64,000 nucleotides of DNA. Source: Mucilaginibacter sp. UR6-1 (GTDB lineage: Bacteria > Bacteroidota > Bacteroidia > Sphingobacteriales > Sphingobacteriaceae). Each line of letters begins with the position of its first letter. Position 1 is the stretch's first letter. Below are positions 45,784-53,967 of the stretch, in pieces. Location of the stretch: NCBI RefSeq assembly GCF_020880975.1, contig NZ_JAJIWP010000003.1, forward strand, positions 1,016,301-1,080,300, read 5' to 3'. The translations under genes and the position numbers were made by a program. Under the pieces are notes generated by a model. The model saw only the letters and a program-made list of their open reading frames with translations. It searched no databases and was not told where the DNA came from.

Positions 45784-46455
45784 ATGAAAAAAATATTTTT
45801 ACTGGCATTGTTAGCTGTTGTAGCATTCACCGCCAAAAGTTATTCGGGCGGTATCGATACACTAAAGAAAAACGGTTACACCTTAATTGTTTCAGGTAAC
45901 GACGAAAATTTTGATAAGGAGCTTACCCAAAAGCTTATTAATACTTTTTTTGAAGTTTACCCAAAACTGGCTAAAGAGTATAATAAGAATACCGATAAAG
46001 TGGTGAACTTTTTTATTGATACCGCTTACCATGGCGTTGCCGCAACCGGTGATGGCAAGGTGGTATTTAGCGCTGAGTACATGACAAAGCATAAAACCGA
46101 CATTGATGTGGTAACGCATGAGGTAATGCACATTGTACAGGGTTATGGCGATACTAATGGCCCATGGTGGGTAACCGAAGGTATTGCTGATTACGCCCGT
46201 TATAAGTTCGGCGTGGCTAACGCTGCCGGTAACTGGGCATTGCCTGAATTTAAATCCACACAAAAATTTGATAACAGCTACCGTATTACCGCCCGCTTTT
46301 TGGCCTGGATAGAAGCCAGGGTAAAAAAAGGTACTGTTAAAAAGCTTGACGATGTGATGCGCAGACATGCTTATACTGAAACCACCTGGAAAGATATTAC
46401 AGGTTATACCGTTGAAGATCTTTGGAAAAAATATTCAGAGAACCCGGCGATTTAA
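45784..46455 (+). CDS. basic secretory protein-like metallopeptidase
   Basis: A 223-residue exported protein with signal peptide 1-19 or so (MKKIFLLALLAVVAF). The HEVMHIVQGYG segment gives the zinc-binding HExxH, followed by PWWVTEGIADYARYKFG, the BSP (plant basic secretory protein) signature with the third ligand region. Such proteins are predicted secreted zinc peptidases; the substrate is unknown. The start at 45784 matches a clean signal peptide; a longer frame from 45718 has no such property. It ends at a terminator. Confidence 0.88.
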   Translation: MKKIFLLALLAVVAFTAKSYSGGIDTLKKNGYTLIVSGNDENFDKELTQKLINTFFEVYPKLAKEYNKNTDKVVNFFIDTAYHGVAATGDGKVVFSAEYMTKHKTDIDVVTHEVMHIVQGYGDTNGPWWVTEGIADYARYKFGVANAAGNWALPEFKSTQKFDNSYRITARFLAWIEARVKKGTVKKLDDVMRRHAYTETTWKDITGYTVEDLWKKYSENPAI

Positions 46456-46481
46456 TACCGGTTAATAAACATACATACATC

Positions 46482-46512
46482 AAAGGGGGAATAGCAATAT
46501 TGCCCCTTTTTT
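46482..46512 (+). terminator. intrinsic terminator
   Basis: Stem AAAGGGG / CCCCTTT with an inner GCAAT/ATTGC hairpin and a following T-run, 27 nt after the peptidase stop. Confidence 0.75.
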
Positions 46513-46602
46513 GTTTATCGACTCATCAGCCCGGTTTACCGATACACTTATCGTTATACCCGGTTATTGCCCCACTTTTATATCGATCAAAATATAAGAG
46601 TT

Positions 46603-47331
46603 ATGGAACGCAAGAATTTTTTAAAGAGTTTAATGATCGGGGCGATATCAACCCCGGTATTATTGCACGCCTGCAAAAAGGATGATGATACGGTAACGCT
46701 CGATTCGGATGATACAGAGGCAACCAATACGGGTTCGGGCACATCGGGCTGTAATGTTGCGCCTACCGAAACCGAAGGGCCTTTCCCAACCAAGCAACCG
46801 GCCTCGTACATACGCAGTGATATTACCGATGGGCGTACAGGCTATAAGCTTACCGCCAGTATCACCATTACCAACACCAACAGCAATTGCTCGGCGCTGG
46901 CAGGTGCGCTGGTTGATATTTGGCATTGCGATGCTGAGGGTAACTACTCGGAGTATGGCGGCTCGGGTATGCAGTCAACAAACTACCAGTCAGTACATTT
47001 TCTGCGTGGCCGCCAAACAACCGACGCGAACGGCCTGGTAACCTTCACCAGCATATTCCCGGGATGGTATACCGGCAGGGCAACGCATATCCATGTGCAT
47101 GTATACAACTCGGCAGGTAAATCATTAAAGGTTACACAGATCGCATTTCCTGAAGGATCTGGCTCCGCAGTAGCATTGGTTAATGGCTACGATAAGGGCA
47201 TGACTAATTATACCTATAACAAAAGCGATAATGTTTTTAGTGATGATAGTGCAGGCATTGAGATAGCTACTGTAACCGGCAGTAAGGCTGATGGTTTTGA
47301 GCTGGCCATAACTTTTGGTGTGCCCGCTTAA
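46603..47331 (+). CDS. intradiol ring-cleavage dioxygenase-like lipoprotein
   Basis: A 242-residue protein. Signal with lipobox LHAC-KKDD near residue 25, then GPFPTKQPASYIRSDI, VDIWHCDAEGNYSEYGG and FPGWYTGRATHIHVHVY, which hold the Tyr/Tyr/His/His iron ligands of intradiol dioxygenases. Cytosolic relatives cut catechols; lipoprotein forms are common in Bacteroidota and their substrate outside the cytoplasm is not known. The start at 46603 (MERKNFLK) puts the signal peptide at the N-terminus. Confidence 0.9.
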   Translation: MERKNFLKSLMIGAISTPVLLHACKKDDDTVTLDSDDTEATNTGSGTSGCNVAPTETEGPFPTKQPASYIRSDITDGRTGYKLTASITITNTNSNCSALAGALVDIWHCDAEGNYSEYGGSGMQSTNYQSVHFLRGRQTTDANGLVTFTSIFPGWYTGRATHIHVHVYNSAGKSLKVTQIAFPEGSGSAVALVNGYDKGMTNYTYNKSDNVFSDDSAGIEIATVTGSKADGFELAITFGVPA

Positions 47332-47354
47332 TTTGTTCTGTTTTCATAACTGAG

Positions 47355-47376
47355 AGGGCATACGCAGGTATGCCCT
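47355..47376. terminator. hairpin terminator
   Basis: Stem AGGGCATAC / GTATGCCCT with loop GCAG, 23 nt after the dioxygenase stop; the following T-run is weak. Confidence 0.6.
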
Positions 47377-47394
47377 TATTTAAAGTAATTAGAG

Positions 47395-47943
47395 ATGTAT
47401 AACAAGATAATACGCCTTTGTTATCGTAAAATAATAGATGTATCGGCAACCAAAGCCTGGGACAGGCAATTGTTTGACGATAGTTATGCCGAGTACCGTA
47501 TACAGGTGCAAAACTTTGCCCTGGCGCATCAATATCCGCTGTATAGCGAATTGCTGCACCACAACCCTGATGTGATCAGGATAAACCATATGGTAAGCGG
47601 CGCTGTAATTGGTTACCTGCAATTGCTGGATAGTATGATGCCCGATGTACTCAACGCGCTTGGCCGCAGGTTTTTAAAGTTTAATGAATTTAAGTTTGAG
47701 GTCATTAACTCGCATCTGGATAATAAGGATAAGCATCGTATCTCTGTTACCTTTTACTCAGAGCCTATGTATTGGTTGGATACCATCGGGCAAAATCTGT
47801 TACTGGCCGGTACAGATCAGCAATCCAACGCAATGTTTACCGATTTGTTGCCGTTAACCCCTTACATCAGTATTTATTTGTTACAAAACCAGGAGATCAA
47901 TAATCATGGAACAAACGCAAGCAACCATATTTTTAGCCGATGA
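47395..47943 (+). CDS. hypothetical protein, coupled to pirin-like gene
   Basis: A 182-residue soluble protein (MYNKIIRLCYRKIIDVS...) I do not recognise. It is mixed alpha/beta with a conserved-looking centre (RRFLKFNEFKFEVINSHLD) and no signal peptide. Its end overlaps the start of the pirin-like gene by 38 nt in another frame, a strong hint of translational coupling and joint function. The Asn/Gln-rich end (NQEINNHGTNASNHIF) lies in the overlap and is probably constrained by it. Confidence 0.75.
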   Translation: MYNKIIRLCYRKIIDVSATKAWDRQLFDDSYAEYRIQVQNFALAHQYPLYSELLHHNPDVIRINHMVSGAVIGYLQLLDSMMPDVLNALGRRFLKFNEFKFEVINSHLDNKDKHRISVTFYSEPMYWLDTIGQNLLLAGTDQQSNAMFTDLLPLTPYISIYLLQNQEINNHGTNASNHIFSR

Positions 47944-48595
47944 TCGCGGCCTGATGCAGGATGAACGCGAGCGGCGCTTCAGTACATTTAACTTTGGCGG
48001 TTATTATAATGAGCATAAGCTGCCGTTTAAAAACCTCTGCGCCTTTAACGAGATCATATTAGCCGGAGGCGCTGCCGCCGATTACAAGGCTGAACATACC
48101 GGCTACATCATACTAATCCCGGTTACGGGGGCATTTGAATACCATGATGCATCGGAAGAAACTAATGCCGAGGCAGGGGAGGCTATTATTATACCTGCGG
48201 ATGCAGGGCAGGGGTTCCGCATTAAAAATCCGTATATAGCTAACTGGGTAAGTTTTGTGATGATAAATATTGAAACAACCCTGGTGCCGCCGGGTGCTTT
48301 GCAAAAGGCCGAATTTGATATTTATTACAAGCAGGATGAACTGGTGCCGATTATTAGTGCCTATGACCTGCCTTTCGCAATGCAGATAGGCAGATTTGCA
48401 GGCCGCTGCGAAACCAGGTATAAGGCACGCGACAAAGCATCATCGCTATTCGCGTTTACCATAGCCGGAGCTTTTGAGGCGCAAAACAGGTTATTACACA
48501 CAGGCGATGGCCTTGCTTTATGGGATGCCGAAGCATTCGAGGCCGAAGCCTTGAGTAATAACGCCGTGTTGCTGGTAATTGAACTATATAGCTGA
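47906..48595 (+). CDS. pirin-like bicupin protein
   Basis: A 229-residue bicupin of the pirin/YhhW type, likely quercetinase-like. The N-terminal cupin is about 25-110 (FNFGGYYNEHKLPFKNL, GYIILIPVTGAFEYHD, GEAIIIPADAGQGFRI) and a second C-terminal cupin of the pirin family is at about 145-228. The classical pirin metal motif HPHxG is not seen, so metal binding is doubtful. Coupled to the upstream hypothetical gene. Role unknown; pirin-like proteins act as redox sensors or dioxygenases. Confidence 0.8.
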   Translation: MEQTQATIFLADDRGLMQDERERRFSTFNFGGYYNEHKLPFKNLCAFNEIILAGGAAADYKAEHTGYIILIPVTGAFEYHDASEETNAEAGEAIIIPADAGQGFRIKNPYIANWVSFVMINIETTLVPPGALQKAEFDIYYKQDELVPIISAYDLPFAMQIGRFAGRCETRYKARDKASSLFAFTIAGAFEAQNRLLHTGDGLALWDAEAFEAEALSNNAVLLVIELYS

Positions 48596-48606
48596 TTGAA
48601 TGGGGT

Positions 48607-49590
48607 TTATAACGCGCCTTCTATCAGCATACCATAAAAATCGCCCACCTTCATGCCTATGGCGCGTACCTGCTGTGGTATCAGGCTGTTGGCGCTTTGG
48701 CCGGGAGTTGTATTTACTTCGATAAAATAAAAATCGCCGGTACCTTCCTGAATAATAAAATCAATGCGTACCATACCGCGGCAATTAAGGCGGCTGTAAA
48801 CATCTTTTACAATATTGGCTACCAGTTCATTTTGTTCAGCGGTCAGATCGGCAGGAGTAACCTCGTTGGTAACGCCGGGTGTGTATTTGGCTTCGTAATC
48901 AAAAAAATCTTTTGAGCTGATGATCTCAGTAGCGGGCAGCACGGTTACCTTTCCGTTTAATCGCGCTATGCCGATGCTGAATTCCCGGCCCTGGATGAAT
49001 TCCTCGATCAGTATCTGGTCGTCTTCATGAAAAGCCTTTTCCAGCGCGGCTGGTAACGCGGCTGCGTTGTACACCTTGCTCATGCCCACGCTGCTGCCAC
49101 CATTATTAGGCTTTATAAACAACGGGAATTTTAAAGTTGCGGCAATGGTGGCCACATCATGCGCGTCATTTTTAAAAAGTTTGATAGAGCGTGCGGTGTT
49201 CAACCCATGTATGCCATGCACCAGGGTTTTGGTGTAAGCCTTGTTCATGGATATGGCTGATGTGGTGGCATCGCAGGTATTGTAAGGTACGCCTATCATA
49301 TCCAGGTAGCCCTGCATCTTGCCATCCTCGCCGGGTGTGCCATGTATGGTGATGAAAGCGAAGTCAAACCTGATCTTGCTGCCATTTAATGTTATGCTAA
49401 AGTCGTTCTTGTCAACATCAACGGTGCCATTGGCTGTTTCGTGCAGCCAGCGGTTTTTATCAACCAAAATGGTATAAACGGTATACTTTTCAGGGTCGAG
49501 GTTTGCCGCTATGTTTTTGGCGCTGTTTATTGAAACTTCATATTCGCCGGTATATCCGCCGGCCAAAAGGGCTATGTTTTTTGCTGACAT
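48607..49590 (-). CDS. ddl: D-alanine--D-alanine ligase
   Basis: Joins two D-Ala with ATP for the peptidoglycan stem. 327 residues, ATP-grasp fold: HGTPGEDGKMQGYLDMIGVPY (residues 85-105), PLFIKPNNGGSSVGMSKV (about 155-172), EEFIQGREFSIGI, and the metal-binding FIEVNTTPGQSANSLIPQ near 295-312. All key parts are present. It is divergent from the PASTA-rhodanese-mltG operon and converges on the pirin-like gene. Confidence 0.97.
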   Translation of the reverse strand: MSAKNIALLAGGYTGEYEVSINSAKNIAANLDPEKYTVYTILVDKNRWLHETANGTVDVDKNDFSITLNGSKIRFDFAFITIHGTPGEDGKMQGYLDMIGVPYNTCDATTSAISMNKAYTKTLVHGIHGLNTARSIKLFKNDAHDVATIAATLKFPLFIKPNNGGSSVGMSKVYNAAALPAALEKAFHEDDQILIEEFIQGREFSIGIARLNGKVTVLPATEIISSKDFFDYEAKYTPGVTNEVTPADLTAEQNELVANIVKDVYSRLNCRGMVRIDFIIQEGTGDFYFIEVNTTPGQSANSLIPQQVRAIGMKVGDFYGMLIEGAL

Positions 49591-49739
49591 GGGGTCAAAT
49601 ATAGGTTTTTAGCTGATACCTGTATATGCCGTAAAAATACAAAAATACACATGCCGGGTTGCGTCGTTTTATAAGTTCGGTATATCAGTCATTTGGCTTG
49701 TGTTTGGCGCTTGTGCTTCCTTAATTAAAATATTTCACC

Positions 49740-49747
49740 TATGTTTG
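49740..49747 (+). promoter_or_regulatory. candidate -7 box (TATGTTTG)
   Basis: Perfect TAnnTTTG 28 nt before the PASTA gene start; upstream TTTG elements at 49692 and 49703 are not at the consensus distance. Confidence 0.4.
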
Positions 49748-49775
49748 ATAGCTAATAGCTACCCCTGCTTACAAC

Positions 49776-50579
49776 ATGAGTAAATTTGGTGCATATATAA
49801 AATCTGCCTCATTCGGTAAAACATTATTATTTGCAGCGGCCGCCATACTGGCTGTTGTACTGATAGCCTTTTTTAGTTTGAGCTACTATACCCGCCACGG
49901 CTCAGGTATACCCGTACCTAAGTTAAAGGGTATGAACATCGATCGTGCCATCAGCCTGCTTAAAGAGCAGGGTTTTGAGTATAAAATAGATTCAGCCTAC
50001 ATAGGCGATCAGCCGCCGGGTACTGTTATAGAGCAGGACCCGGATCCGGAAACTAATGTTAAAGAGGGTCGTGTAATCTACCTTACCATAGTTACCACAC
50101 AAGCCCCGATGGTATCACTGCCGGATATGGAGCAGAACAACTATCGCGAAGCGCTGGCTACATTGGCCAACTACGGCCTAAAACTGGGCGATACCAGTTA
50201 CCGGTCAGACATTGCCCGCGACCGTGTGCTTGAGGTGCGCTTTGGCGGCAAAGTTGTTGGGGCGGGTACTAAAATACCAAAAGGTTCATCGGTTGACCTG
50301 GTGCTGGGTGATGGGCAGGGCGCAAGCGAGGTTGATATACCTGATTTGCTAAACCAGGATTTGGACGCGGCGCGTTTTGCTATAAAAGGGGCGGGGCTGT
50401 CATTAGGTACCGTTACCTATGAGGGCACTATAACCGATTCATCAAACGTTATCATTGTATCGCAATCGCCTATGCCTACTGATTCGGCTTCCAAAACAAG
50501 TATAGGTACGCGTATTAATGTAACGGTATCGCAAGGTACTGCAACACCACTGCCACCTGATGAGCAAAACCAAAATTAA
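49776..50579 (+). CDS. PASTA-domain membrane protein
   Basis: A 267-residue bitopic protein: one membrane helix (about 14-35) and three PASTA repeats (about 45-112, 113-183, 185-255; each carries VPKLKGMNIDRAISLL- or IPDLLNQDLDAARFAI-type starts). PASTA repeats bind peptidoglycan or its fragments. There is no kinase or transpeptidase domain, as is common in Bacteroidota, where this gene often neighbours ddl. First gene of a wall-related operon; its end overlaps the rhodanese start by 20 nt. Confidence 0.92.
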   Translation: MSKFGAYIKSASFGKTLLFAAAAILAVVLIAFFSLSYYTRHGSGIPVPKLKGMNIDRAISLLKEQGFEYKIDSAYIGDQPPGTVIEQDPDPETNVKEGRVIYLTIVTTQAPMVSLPDMEQNNYREALATLANYGLKLGDTSYRSDIARDRVLEVRFGGKVVGAGTKIPKGSSVDLVLGDGQGASEVDIPDLLNQDLDAARFAIKGAGLSLGTVTYEGTITDSSNVIIVSQSPMPTDSASKTSIGTRINVTVSQGTATPLPPDEQNQN

Positions 50580-50865
50580 CGCTACCGAACTGCTGGAGCT
50601 TATCAACAGCAACCGCCAGCCGGTTATTATTGATGTTCGCGAAAAAATAGAATATCATACCTATAACATAGGCGGCATCAATGTGCCGCTGGCACAACTG
50701 GCAAACTATATTGAGGATGCCGGCCACAACAAAAGCGACGAAATAGTTGTTGTGTGCAAAGCCGGGCTCCGCAGCCGTACCGCACAAGTACTGTTGCAGC
50801 AACAGGGCTACACAAACGTAATGAACTTAACCGGCGGATTGATCGCCATTCAAAAAATTAAATAA
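50560..50865 (+). CDS. rhodanese-like domain protein
   Basis: A 101-residue single rhodanese domain: PVIIDVREKIEYHTYNIGGINVPL and VVVCKAGLRSRTAQVLL, with the catalytic Cys in CKAGLRSR near residue 66. It acts as a sulfur carrier or sulfurtransferase in the cytosol. It overlaps the PASTA gene and is followed after 15 nt by mltG; the functional link with wall genes is not obvious. Confidence 0.9.
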   Translation: MSKTKINATELLELINSNRQPVIIDVREKIEYHTYNIGGINVPLAQLANYIEDAGHNKSDEIVVVCKAGLRSRTAQVLLQQQGYTNVMNLTGGLIAIQKIK

Positions 50866-50880
50866 CGCGTTATAACCAAG

Positions 50881-51936
50881 ATGGATCAGCAGCAAAAGCC
50901 TGCATCGGGCAGGTTTAAAAAATTTATTATAGCCTTTATTGTATTAGTGTTTGTTGGGCTGGGTATTACCGGTATATTTTATTACCTGCGCTTTTTTGGC
51001 CCCAATGTTACTGATGAGCAAGAATACCTTTACATAAAAACAGGATCTGATTATAATGCGGTACTTAACACAATTAAGGATCAGCATATAGTTAAGGATG
51101 TTTATGCATTTGAGGCTACCGCCGAAAGTATGGATTACCCCGCTAAGGTAAAACCGGGCAAATACCGTTTAACAAAGGGTATGGGCAACAGGGCCTTTAT
51201 TAACATGCTGAAGTCCGGTAACCAGGAAGCGGTGAAACTAACCATCCGTAATATCAGGCTTAAAAACCAGTTCGCGGCGTTTATATCAAAGCAATTAGAA
51301 CCTGATTCAACCACATTGCTCAATTTACTTGATTCGGCTAAATATGTTGAAAAATTCGGCTTAAACACGGATAATGTTTACGTGATGTTTTTGCCTAATA
51401 CCTATGAGTTTTACTGGAACACATCGGCCGATAAATTCATCGATAAGATGTATACCTATTACACCGAGTTTTGGACACCCGAGCGTAAAGCCAAAGCGCA
51501 GGCATTAAACCTAACACCGGCCCAGGTATCTATATTGGCCTCAATAGTCGACTGGGAAGCTATGTATGATGATGAAATGCCTGCCATAGCGGGTTTGTAT
51601 CTTAACAGGCTGCGCATAGGTAAAAAACTACAGGCCGATCCAACGGTTATATTCGCTACAGGCGATTTTACTATTAAGCGTGTGCTTAACCGCCATTTGG
51701 TTACTAACTCGCCGTATAATACTTACCTGCACGAGGGTTTGCCCCCCGGCCCGGTTATGATGCCATCCATCAATGCTATTAAAGCCGTGCTTGATCCTTT
51801 AAAAAGCGATTACATATACATGTGCGCTAAAGAGGATTTTTCCGGCTATCACAACTTCGCGGTTACTGAGGCTGAGCACTTAAAGAACGCACGCAGATTT
51901 CAGCAGGCACTTAACGAAAGGAACATCAAAAAGTAA
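50881..51936 (+). CDS. mltG: endolytic murein transglycosylase MltG
   Basis: An inner-membrane lytic transglycosylase that ends glycan strands. 351 residues: membrane helix about 12-33, YceG domain from about 45. The core reads ILASIVDWEAMYDDEMPAIAGLYLNRLRIGKKLQADPTVIFA near residue 220-260 and NTYLHEGLPPGPVMMPS near 280. The acidic motif usually SIVE-x-E is SIVDWE here, so one Glu is replaced by Asp. The stop overlaps the next start by one base (TAATG), indicating coupling. Confidence 0.93.
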   Translation: MDQQQKPASGRFKKFIIAFIVLVFVGLGITGIFYYLRFFGPNVTDEQEYLYIKTGSDYNAVLNTIKDQHIVKDVYAFEATAESMDYPAKVKPGKYRLTKGMGNRAFINMLKSGNQEAVKLTIRNIRLKNQFAAFISKQLEPDSTTLLNLLDSAKYVEKFGLNTDNVYVMFLPNTYEFYWNTSADKFIDKMYTYYTEFWTPERKAKAQALNLTPAQVSILASIVDWEAMYDDEMPAIAGLYLNRLRIGKKLQADPTVIFATGDFTIKRVLNRHLVTNSPYNTYLHEGLPPGPVMMPSINAIKAVLDPLKSDYIYMCAKEDFSGYHNFAVTEAEHLKNARRFQQALNERNIKK

Positions 51937-52343
51937 TGTTTGAGCACTCCACCAAGATACGTGTACGCTATGGCGAAACCGACCAAATGGGTTATGTTTA
52001 CTATGGTAACTATGCTGAGTTTTATGAAGTAGGCAGGGTGGATATGCTGCGCTCATTAGGCATGACCTATCGTAAAATGGAAGAAACCGGTATTATGATG
52101 CCCGTGCTCGAGATGAAGTGCAAGTACCTTAAACCGGCATTGTATGATGAGGAAATAACCATCCGTGTAATTATGGATAAACTGCCCGGTGTTAAGATCC
52201 ATTTCAGGTACGAACTGTTTAATGAAAAACAAGAACTCATCAATATAGGCGAAACGTTACTTGCCTTCATCAACATGAAAACTAACCGCCCCTGCCTTGC
52301 CCCGCAGGAGTTTATTGAAAAGACCAAGCCATATTTTGAGTAG
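51936..52343 (+). CDS. YbgC/FadM-type acyl-CoA thioesterase
   Basis: A 135-residue hotdog thioesterase with RVRYGETDQMGYVYYGNYAEFYEVGRVDMLR at 9-39; the Asp of ETDQMGYVYYGNY is the usual catalytic residue of the 4HBT/YbgC family. Coupled to mltG by a one-base overlap and followed after 10 nt by the YihY gene. The location in a wall/membrane operon suggests a role in lipid metabolism at the membrane, as proposed for YbgC. Confidence 0.92.
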   Translation: MFEHSTKIRVRYGETDQMGYVYYGNYAEFYEVGRVDMLRSLGMTYRKMEETGIMMPVLEMKCKYLKPALYDEEITIRVIMDKLPGVKIHFRYELFNEKQELINIGETLLAFINMKTNRPCLAPQEFIEKTKPYFE

Positions 52344-52353
52344 CTTTGAGTAA

Positions 52354-53355
52354 ATGGAGTGGCTGCACAACTTTTTTTTCAGGTTTGCATTTTACCGCAG
52401 GTTTATTGATTGGACTAAAACCCTCATTATACCCGGCTTTCGGCCGCTGCCGCTATATACCGTAGTTGTATTTTTTATCCTGGAGATCAAACAAGGGTCG
52501 CTGGGTAACCGTGCGTCATCATTAGCTTACAGTTTCATGCTGGCCATATTCCCGGCATTGATTTTCCTGGTATCTGTTATCCCGTTCATCCCGGTTATTA
52601 TCCCTTATATACCCGAATACAAGTTTCAGCGGGAGTTATTGCAGCTATTTAAACTGATTTTGCCTGATGACGCTTATCAGGCCTTTAAACTTACGCTTGT
52701 TGATCTGGTTAAGAACCGTAATGGCGGGTTGCTTTCGTTCGGTTTCTTTTCAGCTTTATATTTTGCTACCAACGGCATCAGCAATCTTATGCGGGCCTTT
52801 AATAAATCATCTTTACAACTTGAAACCCGCACCTGGCTAAAACGCCGGTGGACAGCCTTATTGCTTACACTGGTGTTAAGCTTTGCCATGTTCTTCGCCA
52901 TAGTATTAATGATAGCCGGGCAATCAGTGATCAGCTTTTTGCAGGAGCATATTTATAGTACGAGCAATTTTTGGTCGTACATTATAGCCTTCTCAAGGTG
53001 GATCATTATCGTGATCATATTCTTTGTAACACTGGGCGTGCTGTACCGATATGGCCCCGCACACAAACAACGCTGGAAATTTATTAACCCTGGCTCGGTA
53101 CTGGCAACATTTTTAGGTTTACTCATTTCAATAGGATTTGCCTATTATATCAATAACTTTTCGGCTTACAATAAGGTTTACGGATCTATCGGTACGCTGA
53201 TTGTTGTAATGATATGGATGTACCTGAACTCGCTTGTTGTGCTTATCGGGTTTGAATTGAACGCCAGTGTCGATCTCTCGAAGCGCAATATCAAGATAGC
53301 AAAACCCCTTTTTAATACATTCAGGGCCACAAATAACAAGCCAAATGAAAATTAA
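52354..53355 (+). CDS. YihY/BrkB-family inner-membrane protein
   Basis: A 333-residue protein with six predicted membrane helices (starts near residues 35, 60, 130, 170, 215 and 245). GSLGNRASSLAYSFMLAIFPALIF near residue 48 and LLSFGFFSALYFATNGISNLMRAFNKS near 125 are the family's conserved blocks, and YNKVYGSIGTLIVVMIWMYLNSLVVLIGFELNA lies at the end. The family was once called RNase BN in error; its function (possibly a transporter) is not established. Last gene of the operon, followed by tRNA-Ser. Confidence 0.92.
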   Translation: MEWLHNFFFRFAFYRRFIDWTKTLIIPGFRPLPLYTVVVFFILEIKQGSLGNRASSLAYSFMLAIFPALIFLVSVIPFIPVIIPYIPEYKFQRELLQLFKLILPDDAYQAFKLTLVDLVKNRNGGLLSFGFFSALYFATNGISNLMRAFNKSSLQLETRTWLKRRWTALLLTLVLSFAMFFAIVLMIAGQSVISFLQEHIYSTSNFWSYIIAFSRWIIIVIIFFVTLGVLYRYGPAHKQRWKFINPGSVLATFLGLLISIGFAYYINNFSAYNKVYGSIGTLIVVMIWMYLNSLVVLIGFELNASVDLSKRNIKIAKPLFNTFRATNNKPNEN

Positions 53356-53419
53356 TCTGCTTGTTTATCAAAGGGTTGTTTCAAAAAGCTGATTTTTTAA
53401 GAAAAAATTAACATTGAAA

Positions 53420-53450
53420 TTTGGCAATTCAAGTCGGTTTTGTACTTTTG
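53420..53450 (+). promoter_or_regulatory. tRNA-Ser promoter (TTTG-N19-TACTTTTG)
   Basis: TTTG at 53420-53423 and TACTTTTG at 53443-53450 are separated by 19 nt, matching the Bacteroidota -33/-7 consensus (TTTG, N19-21, TAnnTTTG). The tRNA begins 5 nt after the box. Confidence 0.8.
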
Positions 53451-53455
53451 CCCCC

Positions 53456-53543
<88 letters not shown>

Positions 53544-53590
53544 AATCAAAAATCACCCATCAAAAGGTGGTTAAGATGGTAGAAATAAAA

Positions 53591-53610
53591 TTTGTGGCAA
53601 TTTTGTGGCA
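53591..53610 (+). repeat. TTTGTGGCA pair 1, 11-bp phase (integrase arm-type site candidate)
   Basis: TTTGTGGCA at 53591-53599 and again at 53602-53610, so start-to-start spacing is 11 bp, about one helical turn. Located 50 nt past the tRNA. Confidence 0.75.
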
Positions 53611-53664
53611 CAAACGATATTGAAAGTTGGAAAACCGCGTAAATGCTGGTAAAACAGCAAAAAG

Positions 53665-53686
53665 TTCCATTCCCTCTTTCTCCGCT
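53665..53686 (+). repeat. imperfect second copy of the tRNA-Ser 3' end
   Basis: TTCCATTCCCTCTTTCTCCGCT matches the tRNA segment 53521-53542 at 18 of 22 positions, covering T-loop and acceptor stem. It looks like an old attachment site copy 145 bp downstream. Confidence 0.65.
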
Positions 53687-53739
53687 ACCACGGTAAAGCT
53701 TCAGGTGTAAAAACCTGGAGATATCTTTAAAAGCTTGAT

Positions 53740-53773
53740 AAAACCTGCAAATTTTGGATTTGCAGGTTTTTTT
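53740..53773 (+). terminator. intrinsic terminator
   Basis: A 12-bp stem AAAACCTGCAAA / TTTGCAGGTTTT with a 7-nt loop and T-run, between tRNA-Ser and the integrase. Confidence 0.85.
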
Positions 53774-53817
53774 CATTTAACCCTGTACCACCAAAATTTT
53801 CAAAAATGCCCAAACTT

Positions 53818-53866
53818 TTTGTGGCAGATTTGTGGCATTTTTTATTTTAAAAAAAAGTGCCACAAA
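53818..53866 (+). repeat. TTTGTGGCA pair 2 plus one inverted copy (arm-type site candidates)
   Basis: TTTGTGGCA at 53818-53826 and 53829-53837 (again 11-bp spacing) and the inverse TGCCACAAA at 53858-53866, about 100 nt before the integrase start. Confidence 0.75.
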
Positions 53867-53967
53867 AATAGATATAAGTATTTTTATATCAACATGTAAA
53901 GCACGTTAACGACTTGATTTGAAAGCGCTATAGTTCGACATTTAATAACAATTTAAAAAGTTGAATT

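Noticed and set aside
53546..53776. 76-codon minus-strand frame between tRNA-Ser and the integrase
   Set aside because: Covers the repeats, the att-like copy and the terminator hairpin; composition is not protein-like.
53591..53866. CRISPR-like array from the repeated GTGGCA units
   Set aside because: Units are 9 bp in pairs with irregular larger spacing and one is inverted; no regular spacers and no cas genes.
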